DNA from: Blastocatellia bacterium
GTDB lineage: Bacteria > Acidobacteriota > Blastocatellia > Pyrinomonadales > Pyrinomonadaceae
Direction: 5' to 3'
DNA: 13,004 nucleotides
NCBI GenBank assembly: GCA_013695195.1
Contig: JACDAY010000065.1
Location: forward strand, 1 to 13,004
The notes beneath the pieces were generated by a model, which saw only the letters and a program-made list of their open reading frames with translations, searched no databases and had not been told where the DNA came from. Positions within the stretch are counted from its first letter, which is position 1. Each line of letters opens with the position of its first letter. The position numbers and the translations under genes are program-made. This document shows, piece after piece, positions 1 through 7,193 of the stretch.

Positions 1-5
1 TTCAG

Positions 6-25
6 CCACCCGCTACCGCAGGTGG
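6..25. repeat. Palindromic hairpin at left edge, downstream of yggT
   Basis: The arms CCACCCGC (6-13) and GCAGGTGG (18-25) form an 8-bp stem with one G-T pair around the tetraloop TACC. It lies 15 bp past the yggT stop. No T-run is visible before the window ends, so it could be a terminator stem or one copy of a dispersed REP-like palindrome; the sequence cannot decide between these. Confidence 0.5.
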
Positions 26-40
26 TTCTGACTTTGAGCT

Positions 41-634
41 TTATGAATATACAAATGTCCGCAGTACGATCGATTGCAGCAGTCCGATCAAGATCAAAAC
101 GAGCATCGCGGATATATCAAACATCCCAATGGGCGGGATCAGCCTTTGCACGGGAAGCATGATCGGATCGGTTACTTTTTTTACAAAACCCAAAAACGTG
201 TTTCGCGGGAAAACTAACCAGGACGAAATGAAACGAATAAAAATGAACAGGATCAAAACGCTCAGCAGCCCATAAAGTACAAAACCGATAAAGACCTTTG
301 GATTGCCACTGGCGACACCGGCCGATAAACCGTCGATTATAAAAAATGTGTCGTAGATAATCCGCGTGGCAAAATAGGTGAGGATGAGGGCGACAAATAT
401 CGTAACAAGTGGTGCCAGACGCGTATCAACCCGAAAATTCGCCAGAAATCTTGCTGCCGGATAAACAAACCGTTCTGTGATCTTTCTTATCTTAAATCCG
501 AATCTACCGATTCGGCCAAACGGATTCGGATCCGCATAATTGAAGATCATTCGCAGGATCAAAAGGGAAAGGAAAACAAAAAAAGCTCCCCAAATAATCA
601 TTGCAACTATCGGATATACTGTTGATGAAAGCAT
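41..634 (-). CDS. yggT: YggT family integral membrane protein
   Basis: A 197-residue, very hydrophobic protein with about four predicted membrane segments (roughly residues 6-31, 74-99, 112-142 and 170-193). Each half ends in a short basic, proline-containing stretch (FVYPAARFL; ITDPIMLPVQRLIPP-like), the two-repeat layout of the YggT family. The repeat signature P-[IV]-x-R-[LI] is seen in PVQRLIPPIGMFD near residue 165. The family has no firmly established biochemical role; it has been linked to osmotic tolerance and often sits beside yggS, as here. The start is the ATG at 634, 30 bp after the yggS stop, so the two are probably co-transcribed. Family assignment is firm; function is not known from sequence. 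Confidence 0.85.
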   Translation of the reverse strand: MLSSTVYPIVAMIIWGAFFVFLSLLILRMIFNYADPNPFGRIGRFGFKIRKITERFVYPAARFLANFRVDTRLAPLVTIFVALILTYFATRIIYDTFFIIDGLSAGVASGNPKVFIGFVLYGLLSVLILFIFIRFISSWLVFPRNTFLGFVKKVTDPIMLPVQRLIPPIGMFDISAMLVLILIGLLQSIVLRTFVYS

Positions 635-664
635 ATTCTTTTCGTAATGCCGGCATTTGCGGCG

Positions 665-1363
665 TTACATTCTTCCCCCAAAGATCGCGGTTCCGACTCG
701 TACAATCGTCGCGCCTTCCTCAATTGCAATCTCAAAATCGAGACTCATTCCCATTGATAGCTCGCCTTTGCCGCGAAAAAAAAAGTTCTTTTTCAAAAGT
801 TCATCGCGAATCTCGCGCAAACGACGGAAAAAGGGCCGGGCATCATCCGGATTCTCAAAATACGGCGGCAATATCATCAAACCATCGAACTTTAAACACT
901 TACAGCCCCTAAGCAATGCTGCCAATTCGGATAACTCACTCTCAGCGATGCCTGATTTTGTCGCCTCGCCAGCCAGATCGACGTGCGCGAATACCGACAA
1001 ATGCTCACGGCCATCCTCCAAACAAATACGCTCCAAACGCTCCGCTAGTTCGACGGAATCGAGTGAATGAATCACATCGAATAGCTGAACGGCCTTTCGG
1101 GCCTTGTTAGATTGCAGATGCCCGATCAAATGCCACTCGGCTGCTTCCCGGCCAATGTCCGCGATCTTCCCTTCGGCTTCCTGGACCTTATTTTCGCCAA
1201 GAATCGTTGCTCCGGCCGCGATCGCTTCCTTTATAATCCCAGCCGGATGAGTCTTGGTCACAGCAACGAGCTTTATTTCGTCCGCACTTCTGCCCGAACG
1301 CCGCGCCGCCTGCTCGATTCTACTTCGGACTTCCGCTAAATTTTGCTTTATGGCTGTATGCAC
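665..1363 (-). CDS. yggS: YggS/PROSC pyridoxal phosphate homeostasis protein
   Basis: A 232-residue cytoplasmic protein of the PLP-binding YggS/PLPBP family (alanine-racemase-like TIM barrel, fold type III). The PLP lysine is K37 in the VAVTKTHP motif. Further family motifs follow: GENKVQE (about 77-83), WHLIGHLQSNKAR (about 97-109), SGI near residue 150, LMILPP, and the phosphate-binding SMGMSLDFEIAIEEG and TIVRVGTAIFG at the C-terminus. Length is normal for the family. It buffers free PLP and is not known to be catalytic. The start codon is GTG at 1363; no ATG or Shine-Dalgarno lies just upstream, and a -10-like TATATT sits 6 nt away, so the mRNA may be leaderless. It precedes yggT in the same direction. 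Confidence 0.95.
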   Translation of the reverse strand: MHTAIKQNLAEVRSRIEQAARRSGRSADEIKLVAVTKTHPAGIIKEAIAAGATILGENKVQEAEGKIADIGREAAEWHLIGHLQSNKARKAVQLFDVIHSLDSVELAERLERICLEDGREHLSVFAHVDLAGEATKSGIAESELSELAALLRGCKCLKFDGLMILPPYFENPDDARPFFRRLREIRDELLKKNFFFRGKGELSMGMSLDFEIAIEEGATIVRVGTAIFGGRM

Positions 1364-1369
1364 ACTTCA

Positions 1370-1399
1370 AATATAGCAAATCCGCACGGCTTTCTTGAA
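1370..1399 (-). promoter_or_regulatory. Candidate sigma70 promoter of yggS-yggT
   Basis: On the minus strand an extended -10 (TGC followed by TATATT, hexamer at 1370-1375) lies 6 nt before the GTG start of yggS, with a weak -35 TTCAAG at 1394-1399. The predicted transcript start falls on or next to the start codon. The -35 overlaps that of the divergent tRNA-Leu promoter. Confidence 0.35.
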
Positions 1400-1423
1400 T
1401 TTCCATGTTTGAATACGTATTAT
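1395..1423 (+). promoter_or_regulatory. Sigma70-type promoter of tRNA-Leu
   Basis: TTGAAT (1395-1400), a 17-bp spacer, and TATTAT (1418-1423), ending 14 bp before the mature tRNA 5' end. Hexamers, spacing and distance to the tRNA are all as expected for a housekeeping promoter. Confidence 0.65.
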
Positions 1424-1437
1424 CATAGTTCGGATAT

Positions 1438-1524
1438 GCGGACGTGGCGGAACTGGTAGACGCGCGGGTCTCAGAAGCCCGTGGGAGCAATCTCGTGATG
1501 GTTCGATTCCATTCGTCCGCACCA
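1438..1524 (+). tRNA. tRNA-Leu (anticodon CAG)
   Basis: A complete class II tRNA of 87 nt including an encoded CCA. The acceptor arms GCGGACG (1438-1444) and CGTCCGC (1514-1520) pair perfectly and the discriminator is A1521. The D-arm contains GGTAGAC. The anticodon stem CGGGT/GCCCG closes the loop CTCAGAA with anticodon CAG at 1472-1474, reading CUG codons. A long variable arm precedes the T-arm with loop TTCGATT. A long variable arm together with discriminator A fits leucine. Confidence 0.97.
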
Positions 1525-1527
1525 ATT

Positions 1528-1589
1528 GAAGGATGAAATATGAGGAATGAGGGATGAATTTTCTTCATTCCTTCTTTGCGTTCTTTGCG
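1528..1589. repeat. Imperfect inverted repeat and tandem 9-mers after tRNA-Leu
   Basis: GAAGGATGAA (1528-1537) pairs with TTCATTCCTTC (1564-1574) with one bulged base. The 9-mer TTCTTTGCG follows twice in tandem (1572-1580, 1581-1589). It begins 4 bp after the tRNA and may help end its transcript, although no real T-run follows. The remaining DNA up to 1684 shows no gene; short reading frames across it are low-complexity. Confidence 0.45.
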
Positions 1590-1684
1590 TGTGAAACTCT
1601 TCCCCGTTTAACTTATGATTTATCAAATCGGGCATATAATCTAAGCTGCCGCACGCTGAAATTTCATCCTCCTTGGATTTCCTC

Positions 1685-1714
1685 TTGGCTGAAAACAGAG
1701 AAACGCTGTATATT
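1685..1714 (+). promoter_or_regulatory. Candidate promoter of the S9 peptidase gene
   Basis: TTGGCT (1685-1690), an 18-bp spacer, and TATATT (1709-1714), followed about 20 bp later by the Shine-Dalgarno GGAGAA (1734-1739) of the peptidase gene. The -35 is imperfect. Confidence 0.45.
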
Positions 1715-1746
1715 AGGTCCAAATCCCACTTTTGGAGAATATTAAA

Positions 1747-3735
1747 ATGAAACAATTACTCGCCATAATCTGCGGTCTGATTTTTACTTCTTCGCTCGTA
1801 TTGGGTCAAAACAATGCAACTACAGCCACAGACAAGAAAGAAGTAATCGCTCCGGGCAGCAATCTGGTTGTTCAGGGCATTCCGCCGGTAACTGCGGATC
1901 TGGCTCAATCTGTCAAAAAATATACCGAAGCCATACCCGTGTCCTTATCCTCCTGGCACCCGACCAAGCGTGAGATGCTGGTTGTAAAACGCGCCGGCAA
2001 TACCGCGCAGGTTCATATCGTTACCTCGCCGCTGGCAAAACCAAAGCAGCTCACCGATTTCCCGGATCCTGTCGGGGGAGGATCGTATCAACCTACATCA
2101 GGCAATTTTTTTACCTTTTCCAAGGCAAGCGGGGGCAACGAGATCAGTCAACTATATCGTTACGATCTGGGAACTGGTGCCGTTAAGCTTGTAACTACTG
2201 ATGATAAAAAGCGGATAGGCGGCGGCCCGTGGTCGACCGCGGGTGACCGCAGAGCTTACACGGCGGTAATGACCGGGAAAGGAACTTCGAGCGAGAACTT
2301 CAAAACCGAACTGCACGTCGTGAATCCAGCCGATCCGGCTTCGAGCCGTTCGGTTGTGAATTTTGATGGAGTCGGCTGGGGGCCGGTGGCCTGGTCGCGG
2401 GATGACAAGAAATTATTGATCGGGCAATACGTGTCGGCAAATGAGAGTTACCTGTGGCTGCTTGACGTGGCGACCGGTGAAAAATCGATGCTTATACCAA
2501 AAGTAGAAGGCGAGAAAGTAGCTTACGGTGACGCCGAATTCAGTAAGGATGGGAAGGGTTTATACTTCACGTCGGACAAGGATTCTGAATTTCAGCGTTT
2601 AGTGTACATGGATCTAGCCACAAACAAGATCACGCCGCTGACATCGCATATCAACTGGGACGTTGACGGATTTGAGCTTTCTCACGATGGCAAGTTGATA
2701 GCCTTTGTTACAAACGAGGATGGGTTTTCGAAACTCCATCTATATGACATTGCGTCCGGCAAAGAGCTTAAAACGCCAAGGCTCCCTGCTGGCGAGATGG
2801 GGGGTTTCGCGTTTCATAGAGCAACCAACGAGCTTGGTTTTACGATTCGCTCGTACCAATCAATTGCCGATGTTTACTCGCTCGATCTAAAGACGATGAA
2901 GACGACGCATTGGGCAAAGGCGGATCTTAACGGTTATGAAACTAAAGGCCTGCGCGAACCCGAGTTGATTCGTTGGAAGAGTTTTGACGGCAAGACGGTC
3001 TCGGGATTTATAAACCGCCCGCCTGCAAAATTCACCGGAAAACGGCCGGTAATGATCAGTATTCACGGCGGCCCTGAAGGACAAGCTAGGCCGGGCCCGC
3101 TCGGACGCGCGGGATATATTGTCAATGAACTGGGAGTTGCCGTAATTGGACCGAACGTTCGCGGTTCCTCTGGCTACGGTAAGACGTTTCTGCAGCTTGA
3201 TAATGGTTTTAAAAGGGAAGATTCGGTCAAAGACATAGGAGCGCTTTTGGATTGGATCGCCACTCAGCCCGATCTGGACAAAGATCGCATAATGGTAACC
3301 GGCGGCAGCTACGGCGGGTATATGACACTGGCAGTTGCAACGAATTATAACGACCGGATATGCTGCAGTCTCGACGTTGTAGGAATATCAAACTTCGTTA
3401 CATTTCTAACAAACACGGAAACCTACCGGCGCGACCTTCGCCGCGTCGAGTATGGCGACGAGCGCGATCCGAAAATGCATGAGTATTTGACAAAGATCTC
3501 GCCATTGACCAATGCCAAAAAGATCACCAAGCCGCTGTTTGTCGTACAGGGGAAAAACGACCCGCGTGTTCCCTACACCGAAGCCGAACAAATTGTCGCC
3601 GCGGCCCGGAGCAACAACACACCGGTCTGGTTTCTGATGGCGAACGACGAAGGGCACGGTTTTGGCAAAAAGAACAACCAGGACTACCAGTTCTATGCCA
3701 CTATCCTGTTTATAAAAGAGCATTTGCTTAAGTAG
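1747..3735 (+). CDS. Exported S9 family prolyl oligopeptidase-like serine peptidase
   Basis: The 662-residue product starts with a signal peptide (KQ, a hydrophobic stretch to about residue 19, then LVLGQ), so it is probably exported to the periplasm. Residues about 60-390 form a WD40/TolB-like beta-propeller with repeated WSxDxKxL/FSxDGKGL-type strands. The C-terminal alpha/beta hydrolase domain carries the catalytic triad: S521 in GGSYGGYM, D605 in GKNDPRVP, H637 in DEGHGF. An oxyanion HGGPEGQ motif lies near residue 440. It should cleave short peptides, most like the acylaminoacyl/dipeptidyl (S9B/S9C) branches; exact specificity cannot be read. The ATG at 1747 is chosen over an in-frame TTG at 1732 because GGAGAA lies 7 bp before it and the signal peptide starts there. 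Confidence 0.92.
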   Translation: MKQLLAIICGLIFTSSLVLGQNNATTATDKKEVIAPGSNLVVQGIPPVTADLAQSVKKYTEAIPVSLSSWHPTKREMLVVKRAGNTAQVHIVTSPLAKPKQLTDFPDPVGGGSYQPTSGNFFTFSKASGGNEISQLYRYDLGTGAVKLVTTDDKKRIGGGPWSTAGDRRAYTAVMTGKGTSSENFKTELHVVNPADPASSRSVVNFDGVGWGPVAWSRDDKKLLIGQYVSANESYLWLLDVATGEKSMLIPKVEGEKVAYGDAEFSKDGKGLYFTSDKDSEFQRLVYMDLATNKITPLTSHINWDVDGFELSHDGKLIAFVTNEDGFSKLHLYDIASGKELKTPRLPAGEMGGFAFHRATNELGFTIRSYQSIADVYSLDLKTMKTTHWAKADLNGYETKGLREPELIRWKSFDGKTVSGFINRPPAKFTGKRPVMISIHGGPEGQARPGPLGRAGYIVNELGVAVIGPNVRGSSGYGKTFLQLDNGFKREDSVKDIGALLDWIATQPDLDKDRIMVTGGSYGGYMTLAVATNYNDRICCSLDVVGISNFVTFLTNTETYRRDLRRVEYGDERDPKMHEYLTKISPLTNAKKITKPLFVVQGKNDPRVPYTEAEQIVAAARSNNTPVWFLMANDEGHGFGKKNNQDYQFYATILFIKEHLLK

Positions 3736-3755
3736 CCCAGGATTCGGAATTTTTG

Positions 3756-3824
3756 CCCGCGAATAATGCGAAAAAACGCGAAATAAAACAAAAATTCAGT
3801 TTTTCTTCAATCGCATTACGCGGG
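3756..3824. repeat. Long intergenic inverted repeat between S9 peptidase and rsmG
   Basis: CCCGCGAATAATGCGA (3756-3771) is complementary to TCGCATTACGCGGG (3811-3824), giving 14 pairs with a 2-base bulge around a 39-nt A-rich loop. It starts 20 bp after the peptidase stop and no T-run follows directly. The form suggests a dispersed palindromic repeat rather than a classical terminator. The rest of 3736-3921 holds no convincing gene. Confidence 0.6.
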
Positions 3825-3921
3825 CGGATTTTCAATAAAATTGGTTTGACTGGCAACGTTGATGTAATAAGCCGGGTGTATGCCGCCTTGGGTTCTTTGA
3901 GGCTTTACATGAAATTTCCCG

Positions 3922-4530
3922 ATGCGCGACGTATTTATCAACGCAGTTAAAAGCCATCAAGCTTCGTTCCGGCTCGAGCTTCTCGAAAAGCAAATCTCGC
4001 GGCTCGCTGACTATTACGAGATCGTTCATAAACACAACGAAATTCTTCACCTTGTCGCCCCAATGCCCCCCCAAGAATTTACGATCCGTCATATTCTGGA
4101 ATCTCTGACGCTGCTCGAATTTCTGCCGGAAAATACCAGATTTGCCGATGTCGGCACGGGCGCGGGACTGCCTTCGATTCCGTGTCTTCTGGTTCGCGAA
4201 GACCTGCGTGCGGTTTTGATCGAATCGAAATTAAAGAAAACGAAATTTCTTGAGGAAGCCGCGGCGGAACTTAAAATCGCGGATCGCGTGCGAATCATTA
4301 ACCGGCAATTCGAAGAGATCGAAGGCGGGCAGTTCACAATTGTAACCTGCCGGGCGCTCGATAAATTTTCCGACAAGGTGCCGCGGCTTTTGAAATGGTC
4401 GAAAAGACGTTCCCTGTTGCTTTTCGGCGGAAATAACTTGCGTGAGGCGTTGATTACAAGCAAATTAAGTTTTGCGGAAAAACTAATGCCTTTATCGGAT
4501 CAGCGTTTTTTGTTCGTGGTTTCTAGATGA
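3922..4530 (+). CDS. rsmG: 16S rRNA (guanine-527-N7)-methyltransferase RsmG (GidB)
   Basis: A 202-residue protein matching the RsmG family in length and motifs. The N-terminal helices lead to HNEILHLVAP (N39 matching the family N-LT segment) and RHILESL (about 56-62). The Rossmann-fold SAM loop is FADVGTGAGLPSIP (VGTGAG at 77-82). The family segment with ESKLKKTKFLEE follows, then VTCRALD. The enzyme uses SAM to methylate G527 of 16S rRNA in the small-subunit decoding region; loss of rsmG gives low-level streptomycin resistance in several bacteria. No good Shine-Dalgarno precedes the ATG at 3922. It is usually found near mnmG/parA; here it sits alone after the peptidase gene and before a Uma2 gene, so it is probably expressed from its own promoter. 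Confidence 0.93.
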   Translation: MRDVFINAVKSHQASFRLELLEKQISRLADYYEIVHKHNEILHLVAPMPPQEFTIRHILESLTLLEFLPENTRFADVGTGAGLPSIPCLLVREDLRAVLIESKLKKTKFLEEAAAELKIADRVRIINRQFEEIEGGQFTIVTCRALDKFSDKVPRLLKWSKRRSLLLFGGNNLREALITSKLSFAEKLMPLSDQRFLFVVSR

Positions 4531-4598
4531 GTTTCGCAAAAACATTTTCGATAGATTTAATGGAATTTTTTTATATTAAAGGTTAAACTCGTGTACGC

Positions 4599-5171
4599 AT
4601 GGGATACGCTAAACTTAAGGCTAAAATCAGTGTTGAAGATTATATTAGCGGCGAAGAAATCAGTCAGATACGGCACGAATTTCTCGACGGTGAAGTCTAT
4701 GCGATGGCCGGAGCGAGCCAGAATCATAATCGCATTGCGATGAACTTTTCCAACACACTTTCACGCCATCTTGAAAACTCACTCTGCGAGACTTACGCGG
4801 AGGGGATGAGAGTTAAGGCGGCCGAGAATATTTTCTATTATCCCGATGTATTAGTTACGTGCGAAGGAAACTTTAAGAACCCTTATTTTTGCGAGACACC
4901 CGTACTGATTATTGAAGTAACGTTGCCCTCCACGATTCAGATCGACCGTAGAGAAAAGCTTTTGGCCTATCAACAGATGCCGAGCGTTCAGGAATATCTG
5001 GTCGTCAGTCAGGATCAGATCGCCGTTGAAATTCATCGCCGTCAGTCGGACGGACGCTGGATCACTTATTATTTCGACCGTAACGATGAAGACTTTACAC
5101 TTGAATCCGTCGATCTCAAGATACTTTTAACCGATGTATATCGACGAGTCGCTTTTGAAGCCGGGGCGTAA
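4599..5171 (+). CDS. Uma2 family (DUF820) restriction-endonuclease-like protein
   Basis: A 190-residue protein with the Uma2 pattern: HEFLDGEVYAMAGAS near residues 26-40, YYPDVLV with D83, LIIEV with E106, then ST-IQIDRREKLLAYQ with K120, ending in VQEYLVV and a short C-terminal beta region. D83, E106 and K120 are the likely PD-(D/E)xK-type metal and catalytic residues. The family is greatly expanded in cyanobacteria and found in other multi-copy lineages; its cellular role is not established. No partner antitoxin, transposase or methylase is adjacent, so it appears as an orphan. A -10-like TATATT lies at 4572-4577 but no clear Shine-Dalgarno precedes the ATG. Its stop is 3 nt from the convergent DUF885 stop. 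Confidence 0.88.
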   Translation: MGYAKLKAKISVEDYISGEEISQIRHEFLDGEVYAMAGASQNHNRIAMNFSNTLSRHLENSLCETYAEGMRVKAAENIFYYPDVLVTCEGNFKNPYFCETPVLIIEVTLPSTIQIDRREKLLAYQQMPSVQEYLVVSQDQIAVEIHRRQSDGRWITYYFDRNDEDFTLESVDLKILLTDVYRRVAFEAGA

Positions 5172-5174
5172 CTC

Positions 5175-6932
5175 TCATTTACCACTTTTTTTCGCGATCC
5201 ACTCATTCACATTTTTTTCCAAAATACTTAGCGGAACCGCTCCGCTCAAAAGAACCACATCGTGAAATTCTTTGACGTCGAATTTATCGCCGAGTGCCGC
5301 GCGCGATTTAGCCCGCAGTTCCTTTATCTTTAGCTCGCCGATCTTGTATGCAAGTGCCTGGCCCGGATTGGAGATGTAACGGTCGATTTCGTTAACGATG
5401 TCCTGTTCGGTTTTAGCGGCGTTGGCCTTAAAAAAATCAATAGCCTTTTGCCGGTCCCATTTGAAATAGTGCATACCGGTATCGACTACAAGTCGAATAG
5501 CACGCCACATTTCGTAAGTTAGCTGGCCGAATTTGTCATACGGGTCCGAATACAAACCCATGTCCTCGCCCAACGATTCGGAGTACAATCCCCAGCCTTC
5601 GACAAACGCCGTGTAGCCGCCATATTTGCGAAAGTTTGGCATCTCGCCAAGCTCCTGTTGCAGCGCAATCTGGAAATGGTGGCCGGGAACGGCTTCGTGA
5701 ATCGACAGTGCCATCATCTCCCATTTAGGACGCGTTTCCGGCTTATAGAGATTTACATAGTAATAGCCGGGCCGGGAGCCGTCCGCTGACGGCGCGTTAT
5801 AGTACGCGGTCGTCGTATCCGGCGCGATCTTGTCGGGAATCGGGATAACGCCGTAGGGAGAACGCGGGAATGTCCTAAAAACCTTTACTGTTTCGGGATC
5901 GATGCGTTTTGAGATAGCCCTGTACGCGCTCAAAAGTTCTTCGGGTGTTTTATAAAAAAACTTAGAGTCCGAGCGAAGATAAACGAAAAATTCCAGCAAG
6001 CTTCCTTTGAAACCGACCCGGGTTTTTATCTTTTCCATCTCCGCGCGGATGCGGGCAACTTCCGACAAGCCTTTTTCGTGGATTTCTTTCGGAGTTAGAT
6101 TTGTAGTCGTGTAATCGCGGGCCAGAAATTCGTAGATTTTGTCGCCACCCTTCATCTGCCAAATGCCCGCTGCCGGATAAGCGGCAGGCAAATATTCGAC
6201 TTCGAAGTAAGTTTTTAGCTTTTGAAACGACGGAATAATTTTTGTGTTGATCGCCTCCTTCGCTTTTGCCCGCAAGCGCTCCTGCTCGTTTGTCGGAATA
6301 TCCTTCGCAAAGTTTTTGAAGGGTGAATAAAACGAGCTTAGTTCCGCATCCCGGACAATCTGTTTATCAAGCTGCGCCGGAACGCGGGTCAGAACCTGCC
6401 CCGACCAAATCATCCCGCTAGCCTTGCCTTCACGCAGCAACGCAAGCGTCTGGTCCATAAATGCCGGAAACGCATTGAGCCGCGCAATCCAATCATCGTA
6501 GTCCTTCACCGTTTCGAAAATGATCAGATCGGCAAGCTCGTCCGCCGTCTGGATTCCGCTTCGCTGACTGATCGGCAGCAGATAAAGCCGCGTGTTGAAA
6601 TTCTCTATCGACGATTCAGAATCTTGTAGAAACAGATCGTAGTTTACTTGATCCTTGACGGACAACATTGTGCGGTCGATCTGTTTGAGCCTGGCAAGAG
6701 CCTCTACGCGGCGGCGGTTGCGGGCTTCTAATGCAGAAATGCTTACGTCCTCCCAACGCGTGTTGTAACGTTTGTCGCCAAGGTAAGATGCAAACGTCGG
6801 ATAGTTTTCCAGAGTCCATTGCCACTCGGAATCGAAGAAAGTGTTAAGTTTCTGCGTGTCAGGATTCGGGCTTTGAGCTATGACAGAGGAGAGGCAAAGG
6901 GTGAACAGTATTAAAATGATCGGCAGCTTCAT
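5175..6932 (-). CDS. Exported DUF885 family (metallopeptidase-like) protein
   Basis: A 585-residue protein with an N-terminal signal peptide (KLP, then a hydrophobic core to VIAQ at about residue 20). The DUF885 hallmark is H412-E-A-V-P-G-H418-H419, a variant zinc-binding HExxx(G)HH motif; an EGWGLYSE motif about 40 residues later probably supplies the third ligand. The fold is expected to be helical and gluzincin-like, related to M3/M32 peptidases. Substrate is unknown; peptide hydrolysis is inferred. The ATG at 6932 is chosen because GGAG lies 9 nt upstream and the signal peptide starts there; in-frame codons reach further up to about 7025 but add a charged, unlikely extension. With the S9 gene it makes two exported peptidases in this window. 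Confidence 0.9.
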   Translation of the reverse strand: MKLPIILILFTLCLSSVIAQSPNPDTQKLNTFFDSEWQWTLENYPTFASYLGDKRYNTRWEDVSISALEARNRRRVEALARLKQIDRTMLSVKDQVNYDLFLQDSESSIENFNTRLYLLPISQRSGIQTADELADLIIFETVKDYDDWIARLNAFPAFMDQTLALLREGKASGMIWSGQVLTRVPAQLDKQIVRDAELSSFYSPFKNFAKDIPTNEQERLRAKAKEAINTKIIPSFQKLKTYFEVEYLPAAYPAAGIWQMKGGDKIYEFLARDYTTTNLTPKEIHEKGLSEVARIRAEMEKIKTRVGFKGSLLEFFVYLRSDSKFFYKTPEELLSAYRAISKRIDPETVKVFRTFPRSPYGVIPIPDKIAPDTTTAYYNAPSADGSRPGYYYVNLYKPETRPKWEMMALSIHEAVPGHHFQIALQQELGEMPNFRKYGGYTAFVEGWGLYSESLGEDMGLYSDPYDKFGQLTYEMWRAIRLVVDTGMHYFKWDRQKAIDFFKANAAKTEQDIVNEIDRYISNPGQALAYKIGELKIKELRAKSRAALGDKFDVKEFHDVVLLSGAVPLSILEKNVNEWIAKKSGK

Positions 6933-7023
6933 TAAGTTTTTCTCCATTGGTAAATTCTGGTTAAGAATACACCAAAACTTCTTTATGAAAAATTTAAGAG
7001 TCGGTATTACCGAAGAATCATAC

Positions 7024-7045
7024 AAAAAAAACCTCCCGAAGAGGT
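7024..7045 (-). terminator. Rho-independent terminator (usable in both directions)
   Basis: ACCTC (7031-7035) and GAGGT (7041-7045) form a stem. On the minus strand it is followed by seven Ts (7030-7024), which would end transcription of the zinc-ribbon gene before the DUF885 gene. On the plus strand GTTTTT follows, a weaker tail. Confidence 0.65.
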
Positions 7046-7070
7046 GTTTTTATTCGAATCGGAAAATGAA

Positions 7071-7145
7071 TTGTAGGGGCAACATACATAGCTGCCTGTT
7101 GATCGGCGCCTGGGAAGGGCAGATCGCGGGGCTCTGCCCCTACAA
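7071..7145. repeat. 75-bp palindromic MITE/REP-like element
   Basis: Perfect 11-bp terminal inverted repeats TTGTAGGGGCA (7071-7081) and TGCCCCTACAA (7135-7145) enclose a G+C-rich core that also contains GGGCAGATCGCGGGGCTCTGCC. Ends of this GTAGGGGCA/TGCCCCTAC type are known to me from dispersed palindromic repeats in several bacterial phyla. No coding sequence lies inside. It sits in the 150-bp gap after the zinc-ribbon gene. Confidence 0.65.
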
Positions 7146-7193
7146 TATTTGCAGCGGCTCGGGAAGCCCACTGTCTAAAACAAATTTTTCGGG

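Noticed and set aside
1554..1745. 63-codon frame after tRNA-Leu
   Set aside because: It reads through tandem TTCTTTGCG repeats and the S9 promoter and lacks any start signal.
3753..3950. 65-codon frame between the S9 peptidase and rsmG
   Set aside because: It runs through the long inverted repeat and overlaps the start of rsmG; composition is that of a repeat, not a gene.
6933..7025. Longer N-terminus for the DUF885 protein
   Set aside because: The signal peptide and the Shine-Dalgarno both fit the ATG at 6932; the extension has neither.
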